A program made the translations under genes and the position numbers. Positions 1 to 11,765 of a stretch of DNA of 64,000 bases are shown in pieces. Numbering within the stretch: position 1 is the stretch's first letter; the number at the start of each line of letters is the position of its first letter. Under the pieces are notes generated by a model, which searched no databases, was not told where the DNA came from, and saw only the letters and a program-made list of their open reading frames with translations. This DNA is from Phallus indusiatus (Eukaryota > Basidiomycota > Agaricomycetes > Phallales > Phallaceae), in the NCBI GenBank assembly GCA_027605045.1, contig JAQFWX010000004.1:930001-994000 (forward strand), read 5' to 3'.

Positions 1-1
1 T

Positions 2-546
2 ATAAAAACATACTTGGATTCCTGGAATATCAAAACAAACACATGGCTAAGGGAAACTGCCTACAAACGGGTAGCGAGAAAAGGAAAAAAACCGGGATCC
101 AAAAGCACCATATTCACTTTTTTATTGTCTGCTTATTGGGTATGTTTGTATTTTTGATGCACGTTTACTCCAATTCAATCTATAATAAGCACGGTTTCCG
201 CGTCGGACCTTATTTGACATTCATGCTCGGAGGGTTTGCCAGCGTTGTCGCTCGTCAATGTCGAAAGCGCATTCGACCATACTTCATATCAGCCACGGAC
301 CCGAATCAAGCAACGGTTGTGAAGCGATTATATGATATTCTGGGCACAATAACAACAATCTTAACTATGAATTTTATTGGTGCACCATATTTCTCCCCGA
401 ATGTCCACGACGCTGTGGAAATTTGGAGTAGAGTTAATTGGTTCGGTCTCTGGATGATCATCCCTCCGTTTATACTGTTTCAAATTCTTCCGCCAGCTCA
501 AACAGTTCCAGGATCGGAGAAACGAGAAGGGGTTAAGACCGAATAG
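2..546 (+). CDS. MBOAT lysophospholipid acyltransferase, 3' part only
   Basis: This is the C-terminal part of a membrane-bound O-acyltransferase; the rest lies upstream of the window. The visible exons are 2-139 (frame starts at base 2) and 190-546, joined across a 50-nt GT-AG intron. The intron removes a stretch that is open but breaks the motif. After splicing, the conserved WN-x3-N-x-WL-x6-Y block is followed by a Tyr-Trp-His-Gly-Phe motif carrying the catalytic His, then by C-terminal membrane helices. The protein aligns almost codon for codon with the end of the gene at 1021-2943, so the two are tandem paralogues in the same orientation. Family knowledge: ALE1-type enzymes re-acylate lysophospholipids at the ER. 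The tail is shorter than in the neighbour (it ends in GVKTE). Function is inferred from the paralogue and the His motif. Confidence 0.85.
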   Translation, partial: KNILGFLEYQNKHMAKGNCLQTGSEKRKKTGIQKHHIHFFIVCLLGMFVFLMHVYSNSIYNKHGFRVGPYLTFMLGGFASVVARQCRKRIRPYFISATDPNQATVVKRLYDILGTITTILTMNFIGAPYFSPNVHDAVEIWSRVNWFGLWMIIPPFILFQILPPAQTVPGSEKREGVKTE

Positions 547-1020
547 GTTCTGTCTAAACCAATCGCAGCATCTTCCACTTCTGTGCATGTCGCGGCGTTT
601 CGAACATCCTTGAAGAACGAGTACGTATTTATCTATGAGCGAGGAGCACAATAACAGGAGATATGTTGAATTTGGAATCTAGGACGAGTCCTCTTCCGTA
701 GCGTTTGTTTTTGTGAAGTCTGCTCTCTTTCCTTTTGTTGAATATATTCGAAGTTTGTGTACTGGGTATTGAAATGGCACCGGAAACTTACAGATGCCGC
801 CCGGCGTGAATTGCTAATACAAAGCATGTGCATCTACATAGGGTTCCCCTTAGTTCTCCCACGCGAACCTGCTCCTGGACGCCGTTGAACACCGTCCAAA
901 ATACATAAATCATGCCAAGTTTAGCTCTCAACGTTCTCGCCGATTTATTTTATTCGCTTGCGCCTCCACAGGAGTGTCACCTGTACATGTCACGCTGTGT
1001 CGCCTACTGACCCTTTGGCC
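547..1020. other. Intergenic spacer between tandem MBOAT genes
   Basis: It holds the 3' flank of the truncated paralogue and the 5' flank of the complete one. I see no further coding exon, RNA gene or repeat. Confidence 0.5.
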
Positions 1021-2943
1021 ATGGACTCCGTTTTTAAACCTCTGGCTGCTGCCACTGGTGCCTCCATTGATCAGTTAAAGGTGAGCTATATACGGCTCTA
1101 GAACCTCCCGGTGCCTAATATGACTGCCCAATTTAGCTGCTAATATGTATTATTCTCTGTTATCCTCTAGGTAGTATCTACGTGCGCATACCCCGAACAT
1201 GGCCTGTCGTAAAACACCTGTTCAGCATCATAATTTCATTTCTTATCCTGGGTCCGGTGATGAACGTTTGGTTTGGAGCCTTGCAATTAGTGGGCATCAC
1301 TCTTCTGACGTATTTCGTGAGTGCCGCGTTTCGGTCACCTTCAATGCCATGGATTGTCTTTGTGTAAGTATTATGTCCAAAATAATACATCAAGTTATCA
1401 TTTTCAATCACAGGATGGTTATGGGTCATTTGACTATAATGTACGTTCTCGCTCTTTTATTCCTTAGTTTTCCTTTCTGAACTTTAAACGTGTAGTCATG
1501 TGCATCGTGCTCTCAATGAAACTGCCTATGAAACCTTCGAGATTTCTGGAGTCCTGATGGTGCTGGTAATGAAATTGACGACGTTTGCTTGGAACGTTCA
1601 TGATGGGAGACGACCAATTGAAGTCCGTCACCTTTTTGATCAAGAGCTCGAAAGCTGACTCGACTCCAGGAATTAGACAAATGGCAAAAGATCCATAGAG
1701 TATCCAAGTTCCCTTCCCTGCTGGAGTTTATGGGCTACGCGTAAGTCATGTTTTTCTCTCTCTCTAACACTCATCTAATTCAGGTGCAACCAGTTTTTAC
1801 TTTCCAGGATTGCTAGTTGGTCCTGCAGTGGACTATACCACATATATCTCGGTGATCGATGGTTCGATCTTTGCGTCTGCTCAAGCAGGAGATAAGGATA
1901 GATACGTTCCTCGAGGACGAAAACGCGTCGCATATACTAGAATGCTGACCGGATTTGCTTTTATGGGCCTATACGTCTCCTTGGGGGGAAACTTCACGTT
2001 TTATGCCGTTTTACGTGATTCATGGCTTTCGAAAGGTCTACTCGCAAGGTATACCATCGTATCACTTGAATAAGCGTTCGAATACTTACTTCTATGCCTA
2101 GAATCGTCGAGCTTCAACTGATAGGTGTGGTTGAGCGCTCTAAGTACTATTCTGTTTGGCTTATAGCTGAGGTCTATTCTGTCAATCATTGCTAAAGCCT
2201 TCAGCTGATACATTATGTTGGTAGGGGGCTGTTATATTAACGGGATTGGGCTTCAGCGGCTATACAGCTGCAGGAGGAAGTCTTTGGGATAATGCTGCAA
2301 ACGTCGATATCCTTCAAATCGAGATTCCCTCAAATCTAAAAACATTATTGGATGCTTGGAATATGAAAGCGAACGTTTGGTTAAGAGAAGCAGTTTACAA
2401 GCGCGTAGCGCGGAAAGGCAAAAAGCCTGGATTTAAAAGTACCATGTTCACGTTTGCCACGTCTGCATTCTGGGTACGTGTTTCGAATATATGTATATCA
2501 TATTCCTCTGGTTCTAACTTAAAGACAATAAGCATGGATTTGGAGCCGGGTATTATTTGACATTCCTGTACGGAGGATTTGCGAGTGCTGTTGCCCGTCA
2601 TTGTAGGAGCCGCATTCGACCATATTTCGTATCTACCACAAACCTCAACCAAGCAACGCTTACTAAACGACTATATGACATTTTGGGGTCAATCGCAACA
2701 GCTATGGTCGTCAACTTTATGGTTGCACCGTTCTTCTTCTCTAGTCTCGGCGATTCCATAGAAGCCTGGAGAAGGGTCGGATGGTATGGCCTTTGGATGA
2801 TTGCCCCTTCTTTTATACTGTTTCAAATCCTCCCGCCAACCCCAGACAAGCGAAAAGAATCCAAACAAGTTGAACGCCCTCCTTCAACTCCATTCCCGAC
2901 TGAGCCTCACACTGTAGCTCCGGTGCACGCCATATCGTCTTGA
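1021..2943 (+). CDS. ALE1: MBOAT lysophospholipid acyltransferase (ALE1-like)
   Basis: Predicted 498-aa multipass ER membrane enzyme that transfers acyl groups to lysophospholipids. Nine exons: 1021-1080, 1137-1363, 1414-1440, 1496-1622, 1670-1740, 1794-2048, 2102-2171, 2225-2473, 2533-2943. Every phase matches and the total length is a multiple of three. Recognisable family blocks in order are the N-terminal YPLG/VR segment, the VMGHL-x3-HVHR segment, GYAFYFPGLLVGP followed by DY, the WN-x3-N-x-WL block, and the catalytic His in FWHGFGAGYYLTF. That last motif is only made by splicing exons 8 and 9. The intron after 1622 uses a weak donor, GTCCGT. The C-terminus is polar and Pro-rich (residues about 470-498). 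The start Met opens a short 20-residue exon and is the only one that fits. It is the downstream member of a tandem pair. The ALE1 assignment is firm at family level, but the substrate is not determined. Confidence 0.9.
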
Positions 2944-3169
2944 GCATCCAGTCGCGTAGAGTGACATACTTTACAAAAAAAATTATAGATACCCCTTAGA
3001 TATCAATAATTACCAATTACTATGCCAATTACGACGCTCATAAAGGCGTGTCACAAGTCAGGGTGTGTGATGCATGTGACTGGTCCGGTGTTCGCCGTTG
3101 AAACGTTGACTATTCTCGTTCTTTTCCTCTCTCCATCACTTTCAATGATCTTCTACATCTAATTTTTTT

Positions 3170-6100
3170 ATGAATTCCCAAGGAACAGCTGTCCCCACGT
3201 TCTCTCGACTGCAGCTCGCTGCTGCCCTCATCGGTATGGCCCTTGTTTTCTGGCACTCTAGTCTATCTAAAACCTTTGGCTCAACGTATCTTTAATTTTG
3301 CAAAGAATACGACAATGATCCAGACGATCCTAATCCTCCTCGTAGGGCCCAAGATAGCGCTTTATTCGCCCGACTCCGCACTAGGAATCCAGCTCGTGCT
3401 CGTAAATTGACAGGCTATGACCATCTCCGTCAAACGCCTGATCATTTGGGCGTGCAATTGCCCGCAGGCGATAATGCGAGTGCCAAATTAGCACCACCAC
3501 CCCAACAACAAACACGCCTGTCAGCCGGCACGCGGTCATCTAAAGGCTCAGTCGATCTTCTTCGCAACCCATTCGGCGCAGACGCTGACTCGGAGACTGG
3601 CAGAGAAGAGGGACAAGACTCAGAAGAAGAGCCAGAAGTTGATTTAGAAGCATGGGGAATGTCCAGTTTGTTAGATGACAAGGATATGTCTCGATCTCGT
3701 CAACAGCGAGAACGTCGACATTCCAAAGCGCACTCGGAGATTCTACCGAATCCTTACAGCCCGACAAGACCCAAATCGCCATTCCAACAACATTCCAAGT
3801 CAAAAAGTTTAGGTGGTTTGGGCGAACCGTTCGGAGGTCCACTTATTGCTTCGGAGGCTGATTTCCGTCGGCGGACTATCTCAGTCCCATTAGACCCTAC
3901 GGGTCGCGCGACACCCGATTTCCAAAAACCCCTGAGCCAAGGAAGTCCAAGACTGTTGCCTAATCGACCTGCATTACAGCATCATCCTCTGTCGCTTTCG
4001 CCGAACCATATTCCTTTCCCCATTGCAACCACACCTGAACCAGAACAAGGAGAAGAAGAAGCAAATGTATTCCAGCTCCCTCTCACAGCTCCTATATCTA
4101 GGTTCGATCCCAAATCTCTCAGACCACGAACGACATCTCGAGGGTCTCGACATTCGCTAGGTTCTCAATCAAAACTGGCTCTTGAACAGGATGATGTATC
4201 CAACCCTCAAGATGAGGACATTTTTACGGCTAATTCTGATCGTGCATCACGATTCAATGTCGACTTTGATTTGAATCAAATCCGTCCATTATCGTTGGCT
4301 TCATTTGGCGGAACTATTAACACGCATCAAGCTGAACTCGCGGGGGGAGGAACTGATCGAGGAGTTTCCCCCGAGCGAATGTTGTCCGGCGATATAAGGG
4401 TAGCTCATACGAGGACAATATCTAACGCGTCGCTCGGTTCACGATTACCTCTTGAAAATGAGCCAGAAGCTGTTGAAGAAAGAGGAGACCGAACGGCCTC
4501 ACGTAGATTCTCGCGTTTAGATCTATTACGGCCGAAGGTGCTAATAATGCCCAGTCCGCTTCACAACGCTGAAGAACAACCCACTTCGCAACCATCAGAT
4601 GTTCCTGCTGGTTTCCAATTAGCCACATTGGGCCCGCCTTTACCACCTGGCGCACAAACAGCATTAACACCAAACCCTCGTTTGAGCATGACCTTATCAC
4701 AGCTCACTTTCCGTAATTCTCTTATGGCTGATGGACAACGCGATGTTGCTTTTGTGGATATTGAGCGAAATTTACGTCGTGCTGAAAAGGATGGCGAACA
4801 GATCATTCAGGAGGAGGATATTGAGGAAGAGATAGCTCAAGAACAGAAACAGGCTCATGGAAGACCCGCCGGGAGATTGTATGGTCGTAGTTTGATGGAT
4901 GAACTTCAGGCCAGAAAGGAGCAGATCAAGTCTAAAAAGAGGTAAATCTTGACTTTTCGAGTGTTGTATCATTATTGAGGATTTTTTTTTTACACAGAGT
5001 GTTTACCGGCGATCAACGGCCTCCTATGATGACTCGCAATGAGCTCCGGCGTTCCACGACACTGATAGATCCGGCGTCTTTACGCGACCCACTGCAGGTT
5101 CAAAGCAAAAGTCCAGATGAGACGGTCGATTTGCAAAGACGACCCTCAAAGTCCAAGCCTCTTCTTAGCTTCGACGACAAACCAGGTCCTTCTGGTGCTG
5201 TCCCCAGGGCTCAGTCCACTTTCGGACACGACAAATTGTGGGAGCAGGAATTGCAAAGGCGAAAAGTGATTGATGCAGCTGAGAAAGCAGAAGAGGAGGA
5301 AGAACAGCGGAGGGAGGCTGCTAGAGCTGCTAAGAAGAAAACTAGGAAGAAACATAAGGAAGAGGTTCAGCCTGCTCAACCCGCACAAGCTGAGCCCACC
5401 AAAGCAGCCAGAAGAATGTCCGTAGTGCCCGATTTGCCGCCTACTTTACCCACCATCCCTACGGTGCGGCGAGCTCCCCCACCGGTTCGAGATGAAAGCG
5501 AAAGCGAATCAGATAGCGAAGCATCTTTACAAGCTGCAAGAATTAAATCTGCCATTTTGGTGGATGGAGCTAGGACTTCCCAAGACTGGCTCTCCTCAGA
5601 CGATGAAGCCGTACGTCCGAAGAAAGTTGCACCTCGTCCCGTTAGACCACCTTCTAGCGATGATGAGGATATGCCTCTGGCTGCGTTAACTCAAAGCTCC
5701 GTTCGCCCGGTCCATTTACGACCCAGTGGTCGCGGCTCGGATTCGGAAGACGAACGCCCCTTGTCTACAGTTCTGCAAAAGAAGTTGGCTTCTCCCAGTT
5801 TCGGATTCCAGGATTTCAATCTCGATTCTGTGTTATCTGCTAGAAAAGTAGAAGAGGAGACAGAGGATGATAATGTTCCTCTGGCCGTACGACATCCTCA
5901 GGCTCGCGCTGCTAGTGTAATGTTCCCGCAGACTAGCAGGAACGACGAGGACGAGGACGACAAACCACTTGGTTTGAAGCAGCTCGAATCTCAACAAATG
6001 CAACAAATGCAGTATCATAATCTTTTAGCGGCTCAGCAGCATATGATGATGATGCAGCCAATGCAGCCATCCATGGCTATGCCCTTTGCTGGACCGCCTG

Positions 6101-6222
6101 TCATGAATGGGTTTTCGCCGTATATGATGACTCCTCCACATATATTCGCCCCACAGCCTATACAGCCTGATAGTGCCAAACTCCAGAGTGTAGACAGATG
6201 GCGGCACAGCGTGCAAAACTAA
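3170..6222 (+). CDS. Large disordered acidic protein, function unknown
   Basis: Predicted 974-aa protein from three exons (3170-3233, 3306-4941, 4998-6222) joined by introns of 72 and 56 nt. I do not recognise the family. The sequence is Ser/Pro/Arg-rich and probably disordered over most of its length. Residues about 480-545 form a charged helix, and another Glu/Lys/Arg-rich coiled-coil-like stretch lies near 5240-5370. Between 5650 and 5985 a short motif of acidic residues followed by x-Pro-Leu and a small residue occurs four times. The C-terminus is rich in Gln and Met. There is no signal peptide or membrane helix. It is flanked by MBOAT and, tail-to-tail, by the THOC3-like gene. The composition suggests a cytoplasmic or cell-polarity scaffold, but that is only a guess. 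Confidence 0.7.
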
Positions 6223-6506
6223 AGGGTTTTGTGCGTTCTTATAAGATACCCCTGTACTGTCCTTTCTCTTTTTAATGTCCCGTATGGACAAACATTCTCG
6301 TTCCCTCCACTCTTCCTCTTCGGTGAAATGTTTCGGACATATTTTTTTCTTTCTCTTTTTCCCTCTCGTGGCATTACATATTCCATTCATGTCATAATTT
6401 ATTTAGTACCTCGATACCATACCATATAACATCTTAGAACGGCGGGCATTGATAATACACAAGGGCTTTTCTTTTCTTTCCTTCCATTGCCGCTAATTTA
6501 TTTCCT

Positions 6507-8007
6507 TTACAACCCAAAAACGCTGAGCCAGGCTTTATCTGGCCTTGAGCTTGGTTCCGCGCACGAAGCTACTATGTGCTTTGAGGGATGCCATGTTACC
6601 AGTCCGGGAACTGAGATGGATGGTATTCGGTGTAACACTTGCCCGGTTTCCGTCGCAATCTTAGGGTCAAATAAGTGAAACTTCATATATCCAGACAAAA
6701 TGGGTTTCACGTACGATATCAATGAAAGTAGTCTCGGTAGCACATGCAAGATACTCTCCATCATAAGAAAAAGAAAGCGAATTTATAGAGGTGCTGCAAT
6801 TGGTCGACTCAGTTAGAGAGAATGGTATAAATTTCACGTCAAGACTTACTCGCCGGTGGAAACACTTTTGACACAAAGCCATTCTTCAAGGTCAAAGTAG
6901 TTGATAATTGAATCTGCACCGCCAGTTACGAGGTATCTATCGATAAACTGGATTCAGAAGGCAATGTATGTGAAATATATACCATTACATACCTTCCTCG
7001 TGGATCTAACCCAAGTGCGTAAATGGCACGAACATGAGCTCCTGATTTATCTACTATTTCTAATTCAGGGTAACTAATAATGCGAATGACGCCTTCTATT
7101 GCTGACGCGAATATTGCGTCTCCAACGTGATTCCAAAGCGCGATAGAGCTCAATAGCTTCAGTACAAAAAAGGTGACGATCTCGTGAGTGAAAAAAAACG
7201 AATTGTTCTTGCTGGATACGTACAGAAGTCTGGCCATTGGGACCGTTAAGCTTTGCTGAATCGCCGGCTTTCCATTCGAGTTGGCCTTCAGGACCTGTAT
7301 TTCCATGTTTGATAAACGATAGCTTGTCGTCGTCATCGAGGACCATGATGGTTTTCGCGTCGGGGGAGTATTGCAGATTTATAGGATGGCGAGAGGTGTT
7401 GAGAATTTGTGTCGGTCGGGTTTCTACATGTAGATTTAGACGAGGGAATTATAATGATAAAAGTTTGACGTACGCCGTGCATCGTAGAACACTACTTTCT
7501 TGTCTTTGGAACTGGCAGAGCAAAGAAGTTCTGGGTGAGTCGGATTCCAAGCAACAAAATCGACAATCTCGGTATGCGCAGCACCAAGGGTTGTTGTATT
7601 TCGAGAATCCAACTGATTGACCCAACATTATATCATAATAAGTCGTCGTGAACATCAATAGGAGAACAGTTGAGTGAACCGCACGCTTTTTTCTGGCTGC
7701 CACAGTCTGACGACTTTTTCGTATCCGGCTGAGGACAATCGCCTTCCATCACAGCTCCAAGCAACATGAGTCAAACTTGCTCGACTACCTGTCGCCGCTG
7801 GGATAGTAACGCGTACATCTCGTGGTCGGAATGCGGAGAAATTGGCGGCCTGAGATGTGGGGATGTTCTTTGTGAAACACTAACACACTCGAAAAGAAGG
7901 AGAAACTTACGTACAATTAGACCTCTAGCTGCAAAAGTTTTATGATAAGGAGGCGTTTTAGATCTTGCGGGTGTAGGCGTAGGAATGGAAGTAGAGGTGG
8001 AAGCCAT
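6507..8007 (-). CDS. TEX1: THO complex subunit THOC3/Tex1 (WD40 protein)
   Basis: Predicted 359-aa WD40 beta-propeller. It is the THO/TREX component that couples transcription to mRNA export in the nucleus. Eight exons (minus strand): 8007-7915, 7849-7685, 7612-7474, 7423-7224, 7156-6993, 6936-6850, 6793-6715, 6659-6507. The family match is specific: the ISYPEL repeat segment, LDPRGRY-LVTGGADS, LEEWLCVKSVS, the SLSFSYDGEYLA segment, FIDI joined to IATETG, and VTWHPSKHIVA near the end, in the same order as animal THOC3. The last two acceptors were chosen because they rebuild these motifs; earlier AG sites would break them. An in-frame upstream ATG at 8085 exists, but Met at 8007 gives the usual short N-terminus. 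The tRNA-Phe gene lies 87 nt upstream on the same strand. Confidence 0.9.
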
Positions 8008-8093
8008 TGTACGGGTTGAGTGTCTAACGAACGGTTTTAAGGGAACAAAAGTGAGCCGCGACGGACCAGAAGCGGACCTGGACAAAAAGAATG

Positions 8094-8181
8094 TGGCACG
8101 ACCCGGGATTGAACCGGGGACCTGCAGATAACACTGAACCGTTGCTTCAGTCTGTCGCTCTCCCAGCTGAGCTATCGCGCC
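8094..8181 (-). tRNA. tRNA-Phe (GAA) with a 15-nt intron
   Basis: Read on the minus strand, the 88-nt gene folds into a full cloverleaf. It has a 7-bp acceptor stem (GGCGCGA with TCGTGCC), discriminator A, D stem GCTC/GAGC, T stem CCCGG/CCGGG with TTCAATC loop, and anticodon GAA after CT. A 15-nt intron follows the base 3' of the anticodon. It contains TTCAG, complementary to CTGAA in the anticodon loop, which is the typical pre-tRNA arrangement. After splicing the tRNA is 73 nt. The first anticodon-stem pair (27-43) appears to be an A-C mismatch. Confidence 0.93.
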
Positions 8182-8502
8182 GATATCTTTTACCGTAATT
8201 TTTTCCTTCTCATTAATCTCAGTATACGAATATATGCCATTTCTAAATAATTAATATCTTCATGTGTACTCTCACTTTTTTGTTGGTAATACAACTTCAT
8301 TTTGCGTAAAATTACTACATATGTATGTATTTACAAAGCTGGATGCAGATTGTAAATTATGACGCTGACTTTGGTGCAACGTTCGCGAAGACCCTATAGT
8401 ATCGGCAGAAAACAATGAAAAAAAAAAATGGAAAAAAATGGAAAAGTCGAGCAATAATGATAGTACAATGGCAGCTGGTGGATAATGCCTAGAATATGAC
8501 GG
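8182..8502. other. Intergenic, no gene seen
   Basis: AT-rich spacer between the tRNA 5' side and the 3' end of the zinc-finger gene, with a poly-A tract near 8417. Nothing else is recognisable. Confidence 0.5.
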
Positions 8503-9369
8503 TTACGGCGAATTTCCCCAAGATTCCCTGATCTTCTTGCTACTGCAATAGTGAGTTAGTCAAAAGTCAAAAAGAAATGAACTGAAAGTCAGACTGACCA
8601 AGCACCCTTCCGAACATGACGGCTAATCGCATCACGACGACCACTTGAGAACGCGGTACCACACGATTCACAGTATTTTGTGGTAGAAAAGTGCGATTCA
8701 AAGCGTTGGTACTTTTCTGGTGAAGTTACAACTTGAGCCTTGTCATAACTGAGTTCGCCGCTCCTAATCATTCGGATTTCCTCTGTCAGAAATAAAAGGC
8801 GGTCAGAGACGCGAAAAACTCGGATGAAAACGCGTGTCATTTATATGTACCTTGACCGTGGATGTTCATGTAGTGCCTGGACAGATCCGACTGAGACGAA
8901 AATCCTTGCACCCAAGACACGCATCTTTTTCCACTGATAGGATGGGTATAGGTACAGTGATATCTCGGTCCAGAAGGAGGTGGTTGTTGTTGCCTTTGAG
9001 AAGATGAGGACTCCGCGGCGGAGTGGTAGTAGTAACTCGAGTGCGCTTCAGTCGGAGAATAAAAGCCGTTGGCGGCGTGATGATGATAATGATGGTCCCA
9101 GCCAGCTTCTTCCCTCCCACGACCACCACCATCTCTGCCATCGCGGTCTGTCCGTGTTGTCCGTGTTCCGCTACTAATCGTTGAAAAACAAAGAAATGGC
9201 TGTTCAGCGTTGAGGTATCGAAGTTGTTCATGAGTGTAACTTACTACATATTCGCATCTGCACCTGCTGCACCTGTGACACCGTGAACTAAATTCGGTAT
9301 CGACATGCGCGAGCGGCCCGAATCTGTTACCGCAGGCGATGAGGCACCTGGGGTGGAGGATTGGGACAT
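8503..9369 (-). CDS. Small zinc-finger protein (C2H2 plus C2HC-like)
   Basis: Predicted 222-aa protein from four exons: 9369-9248, 9173-8851, 8782-8599, 8542-8503. The N-terminus is low-complexity, rich in Ser, Gly, Arg and then His/Tyr. Two zinc-binding regions follow. The first has C-x10-C-x15-H-x4-H spacing, a widened C2H2 finger ending in HYMNIHGQ. The second has C-x2-C-x14-H-x5-C. Its last Cys codon is created across the exon 3/4 junction, so the short last exon is needed to complete the ligand set. The start is the Met that opens MSQSSTPG; an upstream in-frame Met exists. It is probably a nucleic-acid-binding regulator. I cannot name an orthologue, and the spacing differs from classical fingers. 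Confidence 0.6.
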
Positions 9370-11765
9370 GTCGATAGCGATGTTAAGGACTAGAGGAGAA
9401 TGCGTGTGTGTCTGTGCGTGTCTGTGAAACAAGTAGTCAACTCAACGAGTTGGGTGGGGAGTATAACGGTTCATCATAAGCATGTATATATACGCTGGTG
9501 AAAAATTTATTTTGAATTTTTGTTTTTTTTACCAATTAATCATGAAATTATAGAGCATCGTTAAAGAGGTCAAATGCGAAATAAGGCGGTGCGAGAATGC
9601 CATTTGCTGCCCAGAAGTATGGGTTAAGTACTACTCCGAAGGTGACCATCCTCAGTTCTGACGGATATTTCACTCGATCTAATTAGGAGTTAGCCCGCTG
9701 AAGACTAAACGGGAATAACAGTCGTATTTATTTTAATTTATTTTAATTTTCATAATTGCGGCAATTCATGTTAAGTAAAATAGAACCCGCGAAATAAGAA
9801 AAAACAAATTTCTTGTACACTGTTCATTCAAAGAAGTTCCGTCTCCGTTTAATAAGAACTCAAGGAAATCAGCGCGCGGCGGCCTGAGGCACTTAAGCGT
9901 ATTGTACGTGATTGTCAACTTATGGTCCTGTCCTCTTGGGAAATTTTTAGTTTTCTCACAGCTGAGCAATCCAATTGATGCAGATCCTCTCACCGATACG
10001 TCCACATCTCAGAGACCCCATCGACGATAAGCGGAAAAAAAATAATCAAAGAGGCATATTTGCCCTTTTTGCATGTGCATGCATGCATCGATTTTACGTG
10101 ATTGGTTCTGCTTTCGAAGCGTTCCGGTGCCAAACCAGGCCAAACCACGCTTAAAGCCACCGTCCTGGTGACCCTGCCGCCGTCCCGGCCTGTAAATCCA
10201 GGTTACTTGGAGGGTCGAAAAAACACATAACAGAATAACAAAGAAGTCTGGCCAGGGACGATGGGAGGTTCTCTTCTTAACAAAGGAGTAATCTTTGCCC
10301 TTGAAGGGACCTTGTAGTTGTCCCATAACCTATCGTTTCCGTTTTTATTTCTCGATCGGCGGCGCAGACTAATGCTCCTCGAATAACTGCGTGTGCTCAT
10401 CGATGAGTCAACAAGGTACTAATTATAATCGTTATCTTGTGGAGGATAATACAAGGCGAAGACTACTAGTCAGTCATTGCGAAGAGTGAGCATACTGTGA
10501 GTATTCCTTGTGGCACATACCATGGTTATGAAAATAGCAGTCTTTATTACTGGAATTATGGTACGTTAATCGCCTCCGAGCTAAATCAATGCAGAAACTT
10601 CAGATAGAGAAAGATTAAGCTAAATTGTCTTCCCAAGCTGTTGTTCTAGAATTGTATCAAGTTGCCGGTTCCGGGGTGCGCCCGGGCCCAACTGAACGAC
10701 TCAAAGTCGATTAGTATCTCTTCTAAAAAAGATTTGGCCAAACATGAGGCATGATAACCTTCAAGTTGGAACTAGTAGTCATGAATGTGAAGTGATCTAC
10801 GACAGTTTTGTACTTAACATCCTAAGTCTAATACGAGTTGCGCCTGGCTGCTACTATCTACTAGCTACTAGTAATACGAATATGGATACAGTTATTTCGC
10901 GCAAATCGGTTCCATGTCCCGTACGACGCGTATCGCTGGGCACATTGAATTTTTTTCAACGTAAATGTGATTAAGCAGGATGAATATCGAGTCCCCTCTT
11001 TCTTGAGCTATCTCATTAACTATATCGGGTACTTGATCGATATCAACCCATAAAAGGTAAATTGGAGGTGTACACGAGTAATGCACTATGTACCTACTAC
11101 TTATTGAATAAGCCATAATTAGAGACGAAAACGAGTATAACCCGGTCGCCTTGACCAAAATGTAATGTGAGTGAGTAATCAATGACGTTTATAATGTCAA
11201 TGTGCCATTAGTGTATTCATCAGTACTGTCCTCTCTCCGACATGTCCGAGCCAAATGTCCGCCAGCCTTACCCACTTTTTCCCTATATACGTTGTCCCGC
11301 AGCTCCAGTTCCGACAAATTCACAATTTATTTTGATTTGAAACTGTTCTCCTGTTCCTCACGCTTAACGTAAATAGGTTTTTGAACAGAGAAAAAAACGG
11401 ATTCCGAAATCAATCACTGCTGCGGGTTGAAAGTGTTTGTAATGCCTGCCAGCCTGAGTACTAGTGCCAACAATATGTATATAAATGAGTTAATGTAGTA
11501 CCCGTAAAATAAGCAATAAAATACACGAGAAAAATAAAATCAGAACTATACAGTGTTTGTTGTACTATAGTCTAAAAGACCAGGAGAATCCCAAACTTAA
11601 GACAAATTTATATGATACAGCCTCTCATGAACGAATAATGAAAAGAAAAAACAAAGACCGAAGAACACGAATAGAGAGAAAAAGAAAACCACACATACAC
11701 AACAATCACATACGTCGCGAGCGAGCGGACGATTCATCGTAAAGGAAATTCCACAAAAGATTTTT
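9370..11765. other. Gene-poor 2.4-kb stretch
   Basis: This is the region between the zinc-finger gene start and the lipin stop codon. I see only short, unsupported open frames, AT-rich low-complexity near 9720-9755, and one GC-rich patch near 10665-10695. No exon chain with plausible splice sites, no transposon ends and no RNA gene were found. A decayed element cannot be excluded. Confidence 0.45.

Noticed and set aside
10203..10400. Arg/Ser-rich open frame in the 2.4-kb gene-poor stretch
   Set aside because: Short, isolated and without splice context or conserved motifs.
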